DNA from: Bog-756 sp963741055
Lineage (GTDB): Bacteria; Actinomycetota; Acidimicrobiia; Acidimicrobiales; RAAP-2
Direction: 5' to 3'
DNA: 64,000 nucleotides
Assembly (NCBI GenBank): GCA_963741055.1
Contig: CAVUGU010000022.1
Location: forward strand, 62,001-126,000
Below, one piece after another: positions 33,860 to 43,469 of the stretch. The position numbers were made by a program, and so were the translations under genes. The notes under the pieces are model-generated. The model worked only from the letters and a program-made list of their open reading frames with translations, was not told the DNA's origin and did not search any database. The first letter of the stretch is position 1, and every line of letters starts with the position of its first letter.

Positions 33860-33878
33860 GCATCCCGTGACGGGATGC
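33860..33878. repeat. 19-bp palindrome between clpX and folC
   Basis: GCATCCCGTGACGGGATGC has perfect 9-bp arms about one central base. It lies 19 bp after the clpX stop and 33 bp before the folC start. It may be a regulator operator for folC or, read as an 8-bp stem with a TGA loop, the clpX terminator. Confidence 0.5.
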
Positions 33879-33910
33879 CTCTGCCGAGCTGCGGGACGAA
33901 CTCCCGCGAC

Positions 33911-35236
33911 ATGGCCATGAGCTTCGACGACCTTCCCCAAGCCCTGGAGTGGCTCGACTCGCACATCGACTTCGAGGCGTCGATGCCGGAGCGGCGCGCC
34001 CTTCCCACCCTCGATCGCATGCGCGAACTGATGGATCTCCTCGGTGATCCGCAAGCCGCATACCCCGCATTGCATATCACCGGCACCAACGGCAAGGGGT
34101 CGACCGCGGCGATGGCGACCGCCCTCCTCGCCGAGCAGGGTCTCACCGTCGGCACCTACACCAGTCCCAACCTGAGCCGGGTCAACGAACGGATCGCCCG
34201 GAACGGCCAGCCGATCGACGACGACTCCCTCGTCGAGGTGTTGGCCTCGCTCTCGCGCCTCGAGACCCTGATGAAGGATCGTCCCACCCGATTCGAGCTG
34301 CTGACCGCTGCCGCCTTTGCCTGGTTCGCCGACGAGGCGGTCGACGTGGCGGTGATCGAGGTGGGCCTCGGAGGCAGCTGGGACTCGACCAACGTCGTCG
34401 ACGCCGACGTCGCCGTGCTGACCAACATCAGCTACGACCACACCGACGTGCTCGGTCCGACCCTCGAGGACATCACCCGCGACAAGAGCGGGATCATCAA
34501 ACCCGATAGCCGGGTGGTCATCGGGGAGACCCACCCCACGCTGCTCGACCTCATCCGGACGGCGGCCGGCGTCGTCGGTGCCTCACAGGTGTGGGTGAGA
34601 GACGAGGACTTCGCGTGCGTCGGCAACCGGCTCGCGGTCGGGGGCCGCCTCATCGACGTCCGCACCCCGGGCGCGGAGTACCGAGAGGTGCTGCTCCCGC
34701 TCCACGGCGCTCATCAGGGTGACAACGCCGCGTGCGCACTCGCTGCGGTCGAGGCGTTCTTCGGGGCCCCGCTCGACGAGGCGGTGGTCGATAGCGCTTT
34801 CGCGGGCCTCGACGTGCCGGGGCGGCTCGAGGTCGTGGGGCGCCACCCATTGGTGATCGTGGACGGAGCGCACAACGTCGCGGGAATGCGCGCGTTGGCC
34901 AACGCGCTCGTCGAGGAATTCGGGACGGCCGGCGGGTCCATCGCGGTCGTCGGCATGTTGTCGGGCCGCGACCCGGTGGCGATGCTCGAGCCGTTGCGCG
35001 ACACCGGGTTCGGCTTCCTCGTCGCCTGTGCGCCGGATTCGCCGCGCGCGCTTCCTTCCGAAGTGGTGGCTGAGGCAGGTACCGGTCTCGGCATGGAGGT
35101 GGTCGACGCGCGCACGCCTGCAGAGGCGGTCGCGCTCGCGTTGCGACGAGCCGGCGCCGATGACCGCATCGTGGTGTGCGGTTCGCTCTACGTGGTCACT
35201 GACGCACGGGAGTTGCTCGGCGGACATGTCGCCTGA
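33911..35236 (+). CDS. folC: Folylpolyglutamate synthase/dihydrofolate synthase
   Basis: A Mur-ligase-like enzyme that adds glutamate to dihydropteroate or folates, about 440 aa. It shows HITGTNGKGSTAAMATALL (ATP P-loop), TYTSPNLSRVNERIA (folate/omega loop), RFELLTAAAFAWFADEAVDVAVIEVGLGG (the metal-binding Glu), VLTNISYDHTDVLG with the catalytic His, and GAHNVAGMRALA in the C-terminal domain. A start at ATG 33911 or 33917 gives MSFDDLPQALEWL; the open frame to 33875 is not needed. In many actinobacteria valS lies between clpX and folC; here it is absent and folC follows clpX directly. Confidence 0.94.
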   Translation: MAMSFDDLPQALEWLDSHIDFEASMPERRALPTLDRMRELMDLLGDPQAAYPALHITGTNGKGSTAAMATALLAEQGLTVGTYTSPNLSRVNERIARNGQPIDDDSLVEVLASLSRLETLMKDRPTRFELLTAAAFAWFADEAVDVAVIEVGLGGSWDSTNVVDADVAVLTNISYDHTDVLGPTLEDITRDKSGIIKPDSRVVIGETHPTLLDLIRTAAGVVGASQVWVRDEDFACVGNRLAVGGRLIDVRTPGAEYREVLLPLHGAHQGDNAACALAAVEAFFGAPLDEAVVDSAFAGLDVPGRLEVVGRHPLVIVDGAHNVAGMRALANALVEEFGTAGGSIAVVGMLSGRDPVAMLEPLRDTGFGFLVACAPDSPRALPSEVVAEAGTGLGMEVVDARTPAEAVALALRRAGADDRIVVCGSLYVVTDARELLGGHVA

Positions 35237-35270
35237 CCCGCGACGTCCTGACACCGCCGAGAGCGTCGAC

Positions 35271-35276
35271 TAGCCT
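35271..35276 (+). promoter_or_regulatory. -10 element upstream of ndk
   Basis: TAGCCT ends nine bases before GTG 35286, leaving a leader of 2-3 bases at most; no ribosome site is present. Confidence 0.45.
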
Positions 35277-35285
35277 GCGACGCTC

Positions 35286-35696
35286 GTGGGACGCACTCTG
35301 GTGATCGCAAAGCCCGACGCGGTCGAGCGCGGACTGACCGGTGAGATCATCGCCCGAATGGAGCGAAAGGGTCTTCGGTTGGTCGCCGCTGAGATGCGCG
35401 CCATCGACCCGGAGATCGCCGCTCGCCACTACGAGGAGCATTCCGAGAAGCCCTTCTACGACGAACTGGTCCGGTTCATCACACGCTCGCCGGTCATGGT
35501 GATGGTCGTGGAAGGACCTCCGGAGACCTTCCGGGTGGTGCGGAACCTGATGGGTGCGACCAATCCGATCGAGGCCGCTCCGGGCACCATCCGGGGCGAC
35601 CTCGCCCTCGAGACCGGAGAGAACCTCGTCCACGGCTCCGACTCGGAGGAGTCCGCGGCCCGCGAGATCGAGATCTTCTTCCCGAGCCTGGCCTGA
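35286..35696 (+). CDS. ndk: Nucleoside diphosphate kinase
   Basis: A 136-aa NDP kinase that balances NTP pools by a phospho-His intermediate. TLVIAKPDAVERGLTGEII is the N-terminal strand-helix, PFYDELVRFITRSPVMVMV the kpn-loop region, RNLMGATNPIEAAPGTIRGD the nucleotide-binding segment, and ENLVHGSDSEESA holds the catalytic His. Family length is 130-150. GTG 35286 fits the conserved N-terminus. The following 219 bp to mreB hold the mreB promoter and no gene. Confidence 0.97.
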   Translation: MGRTLVIAKPDAVERGLTGEIIARMERKGLRLVAAEMRAIDPEIAARHYEEHSEKPFYDELVRFITRSPVMVMVVEGPPETFRVVRNLMGATNPIEAAPGTIRGDLALETGENLVHGSDSEESAAREIEIFFPSLA

Positions 35697-35782
35697 CCGG
35701 ACTCGGCGACGCACCTCACGTTGCGCTCGTGCGCCGGTTTCTCCGGTGCGCTTTCGTCGCCGACGACAGCCCCGGGACGACC

Positions 35783-35811
35783 TTGTATCGCCCGACCGGA
35801 TCCCGTAGCCT
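35783..35811 (+). promoter_or_regulatory. Promoter of the mre operon (-35 TTGTAT, -10 TAGCCT)
   Basis: TTGTAT at 35783-35788 and TAGCCT at 35806-35811 are separated by exactly 17 bp. The predicted start near 35818 leaves a leader of about 100 bases before mreB, which has a GGAGGAG ribosome site. Confidence 0.6.
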
Positions 35812-35915
35812 GAGTGCGGCTCCGGGGTCGGTGACGACCGGTGGAGGGGGAGCCATGGTGTGCCCTGCACGCCGCCAGAGTTCCGGACCGACCATCGACG
35901 GAGGAGCGCTCTCCG

Positions 35916-36947
35916 ATGCCTGACAACGGGTTTTCACTGCTCGGCCGCGACATGGCGGTCGACCTCGGCACTGCCAACACCCTCGTCTACGTTCGCGGGC
36001 GCGGCATCGTCCTGAACGAGCCCTCGGTGGTGGCTGTGAACGTGAAGGACGGACGGCCGCTTGCGGTGGGAGCCGAGGCGAAGCGGATGATCGGCCGTAC
36101 GCCGAGCCACATCCAGGCCATCCGGCCCCTGAAGGACGGGGTGATCGCGGACTTCGAGATCTGCGAGAAGATGCTCCGCTACTTCATCCACCGCGTCCAC
36201 CAGCGTCGCTTCGCCAAGCCTCGGATGGTCATCTGCGTGCCCTCGGGGATCACCGGCGTCGAGCAGCGCGCGGTGATGGAGGCAGCCGAGTACGCGGGCG
36301 CCCGCAAGGCCTACATCATCGAAGAGCCGATGGCCGCGGCCATCGGGGCCGGACTGCCGGTGCACGAGCCGACCGGCAACATGGTCGTCGACATCGGCGG
36401 CGGCACGACCGAGGTCGCGGTCATCTCGCTCGGTGGGATCGTGACCAGCCAGTCGATCCGGATCGGCGGCGACGAGCTCGACGAGGCGATCGTCTCCTTC
36501 GTGAAGAAGGAGTACAGCCTCGCACTGGGCGAGCGCACCGCAGAGGAGATCAAGATCGCGCTGGGCTCCGCCTACGAGCTCGAAGAGGAGCTGCACGCCG
36601 AGATCCGCGGACGCGACCTGGTGACCGGACTCCCGAAGACGGTGGTCATCTCCACCCAGGAGATCCGCAAGGCCGTCGACGAACCGGTGTCGGCGATCGT
36701 CGACGCGGTCAAGGTCACTCTCGACCGAACCCCGCCCGAGCTCGCCGCCGACATCATGGAGCAGGGCATCGTGCTGACCGGTGGCGGCGCCCTTCTCCAC
36801 GGGCTCGACAGCCGGCTCACCCAGGAGACGGGCATGCCGATCGTGGTCGCCCGCGATCCCCTGAACTGCGTGGCCATCGGTAGCGGGCAGTGTCTCGAGG
36901 AGTTCGAGGCGCTGAAGCAGGTCCTCATCACGTCGTCGGCCCGCTGA
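35916..36947 (+). CDS. mreB: Rod-shape actin-like protein MreB
   Basis: A 343-aa bacterial actin that forms membrane filaments guiding lateral wall synthesis. Phosphate-1 is MAVDLGTANTLVYVRGRG, connect-1 IEEPMAAAIGAGLPV, phosphate-2 MVVDIGGGTTEVAVISLGG, and the adenosine motif GIVLTGGGALLHGLD. The N-terminal MPDNGFSLLGRD is the short amphipathic-type leader. ATG 35916 follows GGAGGAG by ten bases. It is first in mreB-mreC-mreD-mrdA. Its presence implies rod-shaped cells with dispersed elongation, unlike the polar growth of mycobacteria. Confidence 0.97.
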   Translation: MPDNGFSLLGRDMAVDLGTANTLVYVRGRGIVLNEPSVVAVNVKDGRPLAVGAEAKRMIGRTPSHIQAIRPLKDGVIADFEICEKMLRYFIHRVHQRRFAKPRMVICVPSGITGVEQRAVMEAAEYAGARKAYIIEEPMAAAIGAGLPVHEPTGNMVVDIGGGTTEVAVISLGGIVTSQSIRIGGDELDEAIVSFVKKEYSLALGERTAEEIKIALGSAYELEEELHAEIRGRDLVTGLPKTVVISTQEIRKAVDEPVSAIVDAVKVTLDRTPPELAADIMEQGIVLTGGGALLHGLDSRLTQETGMPIVVARDPLNCVAIGSGQCLEEFEALKQVLITSSAR

Positions 36948-36970
36948 TCGTCCCCGGAGGCCGTGCGTAG

Positions 36971-37807
36971 GTGGCGATGCAGCGGCGCTCCCGCCGTCCC
37001 CGTACGACGCTGCTCCTCCTGGTTCTTGCCTCTGTCACCATCATCACGCTCGATGCCAGGAGCGGCTTCCACTCGGTCACCTCGGGGCTGAAGTCGGTCG
37101 CGTCCGACGCCTTCGCCCCGATCCGTACCGGGGTGAACGACGTCATCGATCCGATCGGGAGCTTCCTCGCGGGGGCGGTCCACTACGGGGCGGTGAGCGA
37201 GCAGAACCAGAAGCTCCAGGCCGAGATCGGCAAGTTGAGGATGCAAGCCTCCGAGCAGGCCGACACCGTCCAGGCGATGAAGCAGCTGAGCGCCGTACTC
37301 GATCTGCCGTTCCTCCCGAACCTCCAGACCGTCCCGGCAGAGGTGACCGACTACGGGACGAGCGACTTCGCCGCGACCATCGGCATCAGCGTGGGGCGCG
37401 ACGACGGCGTACAGCTCAATATGCCGGTGGTCGGCGCGGGCGGACTGGTCGGCCAAGTCGTCCAGGCGAATCACCACACCGCGACGGTGCGGCTCATCAC
37501 CGACGGCCAGTCGTCGGTGGGCGCGCGCTACGGAGGGAACGGTGCGCTCGCAGTGCTCAACGGGCAGGGTGCGGGCAAGCCGCTCGACGCGGACCTGGTT
37601 CCGCCGAACGCGCAACTGAGCGACGGCCAGCAATTCGTGACGAGCGGACTGCAGGGTGCGATCTACCCACCGGGGATCCCGATCGCTCGGGTCGTCTCGT
37701 CGCGCTCGGGGATCGCCTCGTCGCAGGAGACGGTGACCCTCCAGCCGCTCGCCGATCTCCAGCACCTCCGTTACGTGTCGGTCGTGCTGTGGGGGCCGGC
37801 CACGTGA
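36971..37807 (+). CDS. mreC: Rod-shape-determining protein MreC
   Basis: A 278-aa bitopic membrane protein that activates the elongation PBP. One N-terminal membrane segment, TTLLLLVLASVTIITLDARS, is followed by a coiled coil (SEQNQKLQAEIGKLRMQASE) and the double beta-barrel with VGRDDGVQLNMPVVGAGGLVGQVV and QFVTSGLQGAIYPPGIPIARV, the conserved G-Y/I-P-G-I-P motif. GTG 36971 or ATG 36977 starts the protein. Its TGA overlaps the GTG of mreD by four bases (GTGA). Confidence 0.93.
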   Translation: MAMQRRSRRPRTTLLLLVLASVTIITLDARSGFHSVTSGLKSVASDAFAPIRTGVNDVIDPIGSFLAGAVHYGAVSEQNQKLQAEIGKLRMQASEQADTVQAMKQLSAVLDLPFLPNLQTVPAEVTDYGTSDFAATIGISVGRDDGVQLNMPVVGAGGLVGQVVQANHHTATVRLITDGQSSVGARYGGNGALAVLNGQGAGKPLDADLVPPNAQLSDGQQFVTSGLQGAIYPPGIPIARVVSSRSGIASSQETVTLQPLADLQHLRYVSVVLWGPAT

Positions 37808-38340
37808 CCGGTCGCGACGTGGCCCGCTTCGTGCTCGTGGTCCTTCTCTTCGAAGTGGTTCAGCAGACCATCGTCCTCGATCTCCGGGTCGGTTCGGTGC
37901 ACGCCGACGTAATGGTGCTCCTCCCGATCCTCGCCGGGCTGATCGGCGGCCCGAGCCGCGGCGCGGTGATGGGCTTCGGGGCAGGGTTGGTGGCGGACCT
38001 CTTCCTCCCGACGCCCTACGGTCTCTCTGCACTGGTCGGGAGCCTGGTCGGCTTCGCCAGCGGCGTCGCCACCTTGGTGCTCAACCGCTCCGCGTGGTGG
38101 CTGCCGCCGCTCGCGGCCTTCAGCGGCAGCGCGGTCTACGAGCTGCTGTACGCGTCGCTCGGCTCCGTGCTCGGTCAGCCCCAGATGCTCCACGTCGATC
38201 TGCTCCGCATCGTGCTGGTGGTCTCGGTCACCAATGCGGTGCTCGCGCTCCCGGCCATGCGCCTCGTCGCCTGGGCGATGCCGGCCTCCTCGACCGAGGG
38301 GATCCCCACCTCGACCCTGTCCTCGGGGGCCACCAGGTGA
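37804..38340 (+). CDS. mreD: Rod-shape-determining protein MreD
   Basis: A 178-aa polytopic membrane protein with about five hydrophobic segments: RFVLVVLLFEVVQQTIVLDL, VMVLLPILAGLIGGPSRGAV, MGFGAGLVADLFLPTPYGL, SALVGSLVGFASGVATLVL and LLRIVLVVSVTNAVLALPAM. The FGAGLVADLFLPTPYGLSAL stretch is the conserved MreD signature. GTG 37804 overlaps the mreC stop. It forms part of the elongasome with MreB, MreC and PBP2. Confidence 0.9.
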   Translation: MTGRDVARFVLVVLLFEVVQQTIVLDLRVGSVHADVMVLLPILAGLIGGPSRGAVMGFGAGLVADLFLPTPYGLSALVGSLVGFASGVATLVLNRSAWWLPPLAAFSGSAVYELLYASLGSVLGQPQMLHVDLLRIVLVVSVTNAVLALPAMRLVAWAMPASSTEGIPTSTLSSGATR

Positions 38341-38401
38341 GTAGGGACCTGCGGGCCGGGCGCGCACGCTGCCCGGCCGGGGCTTGGGATACTGGGGACC
38401 C

Positions 38402-40587
38402 GTGAGCCGCTCACTCCGCCACCCCTTCCGCGGCTCGAAGCGCTTCGCCCGTCCCGCGTCCGAGCGCCGCCCGAAGACCCGGTCGCCGCGGCAGCCGAAG
38501 ATGCGACAGAGTCGCTTCTCCGTCGAGGCGATGCTCGACGCGCCCGACACCACCGCGGCAAGGCCAGGGCTCCGTCTGCGGATCGCGGGCCTGGCAGTCG
38601 TCGTGCTCTTCGCGCTGCTCGGCTTGCGCCTGTGGACCCTCCAGGTCCTCCAGGCGCCGGCCGCGGCCCAGGCGGTGACCGCCAATCAGATCCGGACGGT
38701 CTCGGTCGCCCCTACCCGGGGTCTGATCCTCGATCGCTACGGCAACCCGCTCGTCGGTGACACGGTCACCGAGCAGATCACTCTTTCGCGTCTGACCGCG
38801 CAGCAGCACCCCGACGTGGTGGGACGGCTCGCCGCCCTGATCGGTCAGACCACCGCACAGGTCGACGCGACCATCGCCGATCCGCGCTTCAGCCTCTACA
38901 AGCCCGTCCCGGTCCTCTCCAACGCGCCGTTGTCCGACATCATCTACATCAAGGAACACCAGAGCGAGTTCCCGGGGGTGAGCTCGGTCGCGACCAGCCA
39001 GCGGAGCTACCCCCAACTGGAGATGGCCGGTCCGGCGCAAAACGGTTACCCGGGTTCGCAGGTGCTCGGGTACGTCGGGACCATCAACAGCACCGAGCTC
39101 GCCTCGAGAGCCTCGCAGGGCTACCAGGCCGGTGACGCGTTCGGGCAGTCGGGCCTCGAGTACCAGTACGAGCCCTACCTGAGGGGAAACCCGGGTCGCC
39201 AGGAACTCGAAGTCGACTCGACCGGCCAGGTGGCCGGGACGTTGAAGACCACCCCGGCGGTCTCGGGTGACAACGTCGTGACCAACATCGACACCGGGCT
39301 CCAGCAGGTCGCGGACAACGCGCTGGCCCAGCAGATCCTGAAGCTGCGCGGCGGGGTCGACCCGTCGTGCAACAACGGCACCGGGTGCTACCCGGCGGCC
39401 ACCAGCGGGGCGGTGGTGGTGATGAGCCCGCAGACCGGCGCGGTCTACGCCATGTCGTCCTACCCCTCCTACAACCCCTCGGTCTGGGTCGGGGGCATCT
39501 CGACCGCCGAGTACGCGGCCTTGAGCAACCCCGCCAACCAGGAGCCGCTGCTCAACCGGGCCATCGACGGGCTCTACACGCCGGGATCGACCTTCAAGCT
39601 CAACACGGCGACCGCCGCCCTCGACTCGGGGCTCTGGAACGCGGGCGATACCTACGACGACGCGGCACCTTCAGCTTCCCCGGCTGCAAGACCAACACCG
39701 GGTCGTGCACCCCGCTGCACAACAGCGAAGGCGAGGGCGGCTTCGGCTCGATCGACATCACGACCGCGCTCACCGTCTCGAGCGACGACTTCTTCTACAA
39801 CCTCGGCGCACTCTTCTACGGGGCGACCGGTAAGTACGGGCCGACCCCGATCCAAGACTTCGCCAATGCCTACAGCCTCGGTGAGCAGACCGGCATCGAC
39901 CTGCCCGGTGAGACGACCGCCGCCCGGGTCGACAGCCAGGCCGAGCGGGTCAAGCTGCACGCCGAGAACCCGGTCGCCTTCCCCAACACCTACTGGTACA
40001 CCGGCGACAACGTCGAGATGGCCTTCGGACAGGGCGGCACGGTCATCACACCGATCGAGCAGGCGGTGGCGTACGCGACCTTCGCCAACGGCGGCACCCG
40101 CTACGCGCCGCAGGTGGCGGCTGCGATCGTCTCGTCGTCGGGCAAGGTGGTGAAGCGGTTCACCCCGCAGGTGGTCGGCCACGTGAACCTGCCACCCTCG
40201 ACCTTCCAGCCGATGCTCGCCGGGTTCGAAGGCGCGGTCAACTCGCCGAACGGCACCGCCTACGGGGTACCGGGGCTCGGTTCGTTCCCCGGCGGCGTTG
40301 CCGGCAAGACAGGAACCGCGGACACCGAGCCGGGCAAGGAGCCGACCGGGTGGTTCGTCGGGTTCGGTCCGATCAACGATCCGCAGTACGTCGTCGTCTG
40401 CGTGATCGATCAGGCCGGCTTCGGGGTGACCGCATCGGCACCGGTGGTCGGTCAGATCTACAACTATCTGGCCTCACACCCGGTGACCGCGCCCGCGATC
40501 CCTCCCCAGAGCCAGATCGTGAAGTCGACGACGCCGGTGCCGCTTCCGGTGACCACCCCTCCGACCACCACGCCGGCCAAAGGCTGA
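38402..40587 (+). CDS. mrdA: Elongation penicillin-binding protein 2, frameshifted
   Basis: The class B transpeptidase of the mre operon, about 725 aa across two frames. It has one membrane segment (LRIAGLAVVVLFALLGLRLW), a dimerisation domain (PTRGLILDRYGNPLVGD), YPGSQVLGYVG and the transpeptidase: TPGSTFKLNTATAAL (S-x-x-K nucleophile), SSDDFFYNLG (S-x-D/N) and GVAGKTGTADTE (K-T-G). The first frame ends its coding character at about 39660, where GDTYDD should run into RGTFSFPGCKTN; one base is missing there. Since mrdA should be essential in a rod-shaped cell with mreBCD, assembly error is the likely cause. rodA, which often follows, is not found in the window. Start GTG 38402 or earlier ATG 38384. 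Confidence 0.88.
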
Positions 40588-40640
40588 GCCGCCGACGGCC
40601 CGAACGAGCCCGGCGCGCCCGGCCCAGCTCGGAGCGGCTC

Positions 40641-40646
40641 TAGCAT
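40641..40646 (+). promoter_or_regulatory. -10 element overlapping the first ATG of the TIGR03960 gene
   Basis: TAGCAT overlaps ATG 40645, so a transcript from it would begin near 40653 and the ATG at 40657 would be used, again with almost no leader. This is the reason to prefer 40657 as the start. Confidence 0.4.
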
Positions 40647-40656
40647 GGCGGGGGAG

Positions 40657-42676
40657 ATGGAGTCGCTCTGGCCACAGGTCGAACCGCTGTTGGCCCAGGT
40701 CACGAAGCCTGCTCGCTACATCGGCGGTGAACTCGGCGCGCAGGCCCGCGAGCACCTGCCCCGACAGGTCTCCTGGCTGCTCGTCTACCCCGACACCTAC
40801 GAGATCGGCCTGCCCAATCAGGGGCTCCAGATCCTCTACGAGATCCTGAACGAACGAGACGACGCGGTCGCCGAGCGGGCCTACGCCCCCTGGGTCGACA
40901 TGGAAGCCGCCATGCGCGAGGCCGAGGTACCGCTCTTCTCGCTGGAGAACCATCTGCCCGCCGCGGGCTTCGACGTCATCGCCTTCAACCTCTCCGCCGA
41001 GCTCGTCTACACCAACGTGCTCAACCTGCTCGACCTCGCGGGCATGCCGGTGCGAACGGCCGCGAGGGGCGAGGACCATCCCCTCGTGGTCGCCGGCGGC
41101 CACTGCGCGTTCAACCCCGAACCGCTCGCCGACTTCGTCGACTGCTTCGTGCTCGGGGACGGCGAGGAGGCCGTGGGCGAGATCAACGAGGTGCTGGCGG
41201 CAGCCGGTCATCGCGCGCCGAGGGAGGCACTGTTGCGCCGGCTCTCGGTGGTGCCCGGCGTCTACGTCCCTTCGTGTTACGAGCCCCGGTACGCGGATCT
41301 CGGCGGCGGAGAAGGTCCCGATCGCCTGGTCGAGACGGTGCCCCGCTATCCCGAGACACCCGAGCGGGTGGAGAAGCTGACCGTGGCCGACCTGGCGGCC
41401 TGGCCCTATCCGAAACAGCACCTGGTGCCGCTCATCGAAGTGGTCCACGACCGTCTCAACGTCGAGATCTTCCGTGGCTGTACCCGCGGATGCCGGTTCT
41501 GCCAGGCGGGCATGATCACCCGACCGGTGCGCGAGCGGCCGGTGGAGCAGGTGCGCGAGATGGTCTCGGCGGGGCTCGCCCGCACCGGCTACGACGAGGT
41601 CGCCCTCACCTCGCTCTCCAGCGCGGACTACTCGGGCATCGAGGGGACGATCTCGTCGATCATCGACGATCCGGCGTGTTCGGGTCAGGTGTCGGTCAGC
41701 CTCCCGAGCCTCCGGGTCGACGCGTTCACCGTCGAGACCGCCGCGCAGATCCAACGGGTGCGGCGAACCGGACTCACCTTTGCGCCCGAAGGTGGGACCT
41801 GGCGGATGCGCCAGGTCATCAACAAGCTCATCCGCGAAGAGGACCTCTATTCGGCGGTCGACGCCGCGTTCAGCCAGGGATGGCGCCGCATCAAGCTCTA
41901 CTTCCTGATCGGCCTCCCGACCGAGACCGACGAGGACACCCTCGGGATCGCCGAGCTCACCCGCCGCTGCGTGGAGATCGGGCGCAGCCATCATCGTGGC
42001 GCGTCGGTCACCGCCTCGGTCGGTGGCTTCGTGCCGAAGGCCCACACTCCGTTCCAGTGGTTCGGACAGAACACCGTGGAAGAGCTCACCCGCAAGGTCC
42101 GGCTGCTCCGAGACGCCACCCGGGGGGTGAGGGGGCTGACCTTCAAGTGGCACGACCCGAGGGCCACCGCGGCCGAGGGTGTGGTGAGCCGAGGCGACCG
42201 GCGGATGGGCGACGTGGTCGAGTACGTCTGGCGCCGGGGCGGGGTCTTCCAGGAGTGGTCCGAGTACTTCGACCTCGACCGTTGGACCGAGGCGCTCGCA
42301 GCGAAGGGGATGTCGCTCGAGGACACCGTCTACCGCCATCGCGAGCGAGGGGGAGGCGCTGCCCTGGGACCACCTCTCCGCCGGCCTGCACCGTGATTTC
42401 CTCTGGCAGGACTGGGTCGATGCGCTGGCCGAGCACGGGCTCGAGGACTGCAGGTGGACCGCCTGTTACGACTGCGGTGCCTGCACCGGCTTCGGCGTGG
42501 AACACGTGGTCGCCTCGGCGGTCCCGCCGGCCGGCGGGAGCCAGGGGACCGGGCAGGATCTCTCAACTGGAGGCCGGGTGCCGGTACGATTCTTGTCCAC
42601 GGCGCCGTCCGGCGCCGGGCCGGGTGGGGGGCGCTCGGCGGTCGACGCGGCCCTGCGGGCCGGAAGGGGTAGCTGA
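40657..42676 (+). CDS. TIGR03960 family B12-binding/radical SAM protein, frameshifted
   Basis: A radical SAM protein of about 670 aa. The N-terminal B12-binding-like domain has WLLVYPDTYEIGLPNQGLQI and VVAGGHCAFNPEPLADFVD. The radical SAM core carries IEIFRGCTRGCRFCQAG-type CTRGCRFCQAGM, three Cys for the 4Fe-4S cluster, then YDEVALTSLSSADYSGI and RTGLTFAPEGGTWRMRQVIN. The C-terminal part, in another frame after about 42350, has LPWDHLSAGLHRDFLWQDW and ACYDCGACTGFG, a second Cys cluster. One base too many in the G run at 42349-42353 explains the shift. The family always travels with TIGR03936, here the next gene; a role in tRNA or ribosome-related modification has been proposed only from context. 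Confidence 0.85.
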
Positions 42677-42677
42677 C

Positions 42678-43445
42678 GTGCGGGTCCGGTTCCGCTACGC
42701 GAAGCTCGGCAAGGTTCGTTTCACCAGCCAGCGTGACGTAGCCCGGATGTGGGAGCGTGCCCTGCGCCGTGGGGCGCTGCCGGTCGCTTACTCGAAGGGC
42801 TTCTCGCCGCGGCCCCAGCTCAGCTTCGGTCTCGCCCTCCCGACCACCTGCGAATCGCTGGCCGAGTACGTGGACGTGGCCTTCGACGAGGACCGGATCG
42901 GCCCCGGCGGCCTCGAGGCCTCCACCTTGCCGTCAGGACTCTCGGATCTCATGCCCGAGGGGGTCGAGGTGGTCGCCGCCGCCCCGATCGAGCGAGGCCC
43001 GTCGTCCCTGCAGGAGCAGGTGAGCTCCTGCGAATGGGAGATCCGCCTGCGGGGAGCCGAAGCAGCCGAGGTCGAGGAGATGGTCGGGGCCTTCGTCGCC
43101 GCTGCGGCGGTGTCGGTGAGCCGCGAGCGGAAGGGCCGGGTGGCGGCCGACGACATCCGCCCCTCGGTGCTGGCCCTCGCGGCGGCCGAGGTGGACGGAG
43201 CGGCGGCGCTGGTCGCCGAGACGGCGACCCACCCACGGGGGATCCGGCCGGCCGAGCTCGTGCAGGGAATCGTGGTGGCAGCAGGTGTCGCCGGTAAGGG
43301 CGAGACAGCCCGGAACCCGGCCATCGACCGGGCGTGCAGGACGAAACAGTGGATCGAGCGCGACGGCTGCCGAGTGGAGCCGCTCCCCGCCGGGGACGGC
43401 CGCCAGGCGGCCGGGCGCGCCGTGCACACCGTGGTGTGTGCGTGA
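42678..43445 (+). CDS. TIGR03936 family radical SAM-linked protein (DUF2344)
   Basis: A 255-aa companion of the TIGR03960 radical SAM protein. VRVRFRYAKLGKVRFTSQRDVARMWERALRR and PVAYSKGFSPRPQLSFGLALP are the hallmark N-terminal motifs (fused to the radical SAM protein in some phyla). The C-terminal part, VEEMVGAFVAAAAVSVSRER and onward, is less conserved. GTG 42678 lies one base after the upstream stop, so the two are translationally coupled. The pair leads directly into rne, rplU and rpmA, the classical arrangement. Function unproven. Confidence 0.92.
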   Translation: MRVRFRYAKLGKVRFTSQRDVARMWERALRRGALPVAYSKGFSPRPQLSFGLALPTTCESLAEYVDVAFDEDRIGPGGLEASTLPSGLSDLMPEGVEVVAAAPIERGPSSLQEQVSSCEWEIRLRGAEAAEVEEMVGAFVAAAAVSVSRERKGRVAADDIRPSVLALAAAEVDGAAALVAETATHPRGIRPAELVQGIVVAAGVAGKGETARNPAIDRACRTKQWIERDGCRVEPLPAGDGRQAAGRAVHTVVCA

Positions 43446-43469
43446 TGAGCAATATCGGAAGGGAATTCG

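Noticed and set aside
39640..39680. Programmed ribosomal frameshifting in mrdA and other split genes
   Set aside because: There is no shared slippery heptamer or downstream pseudoknot pattern, and the breaks differ in direction and sequence from gene to gene.
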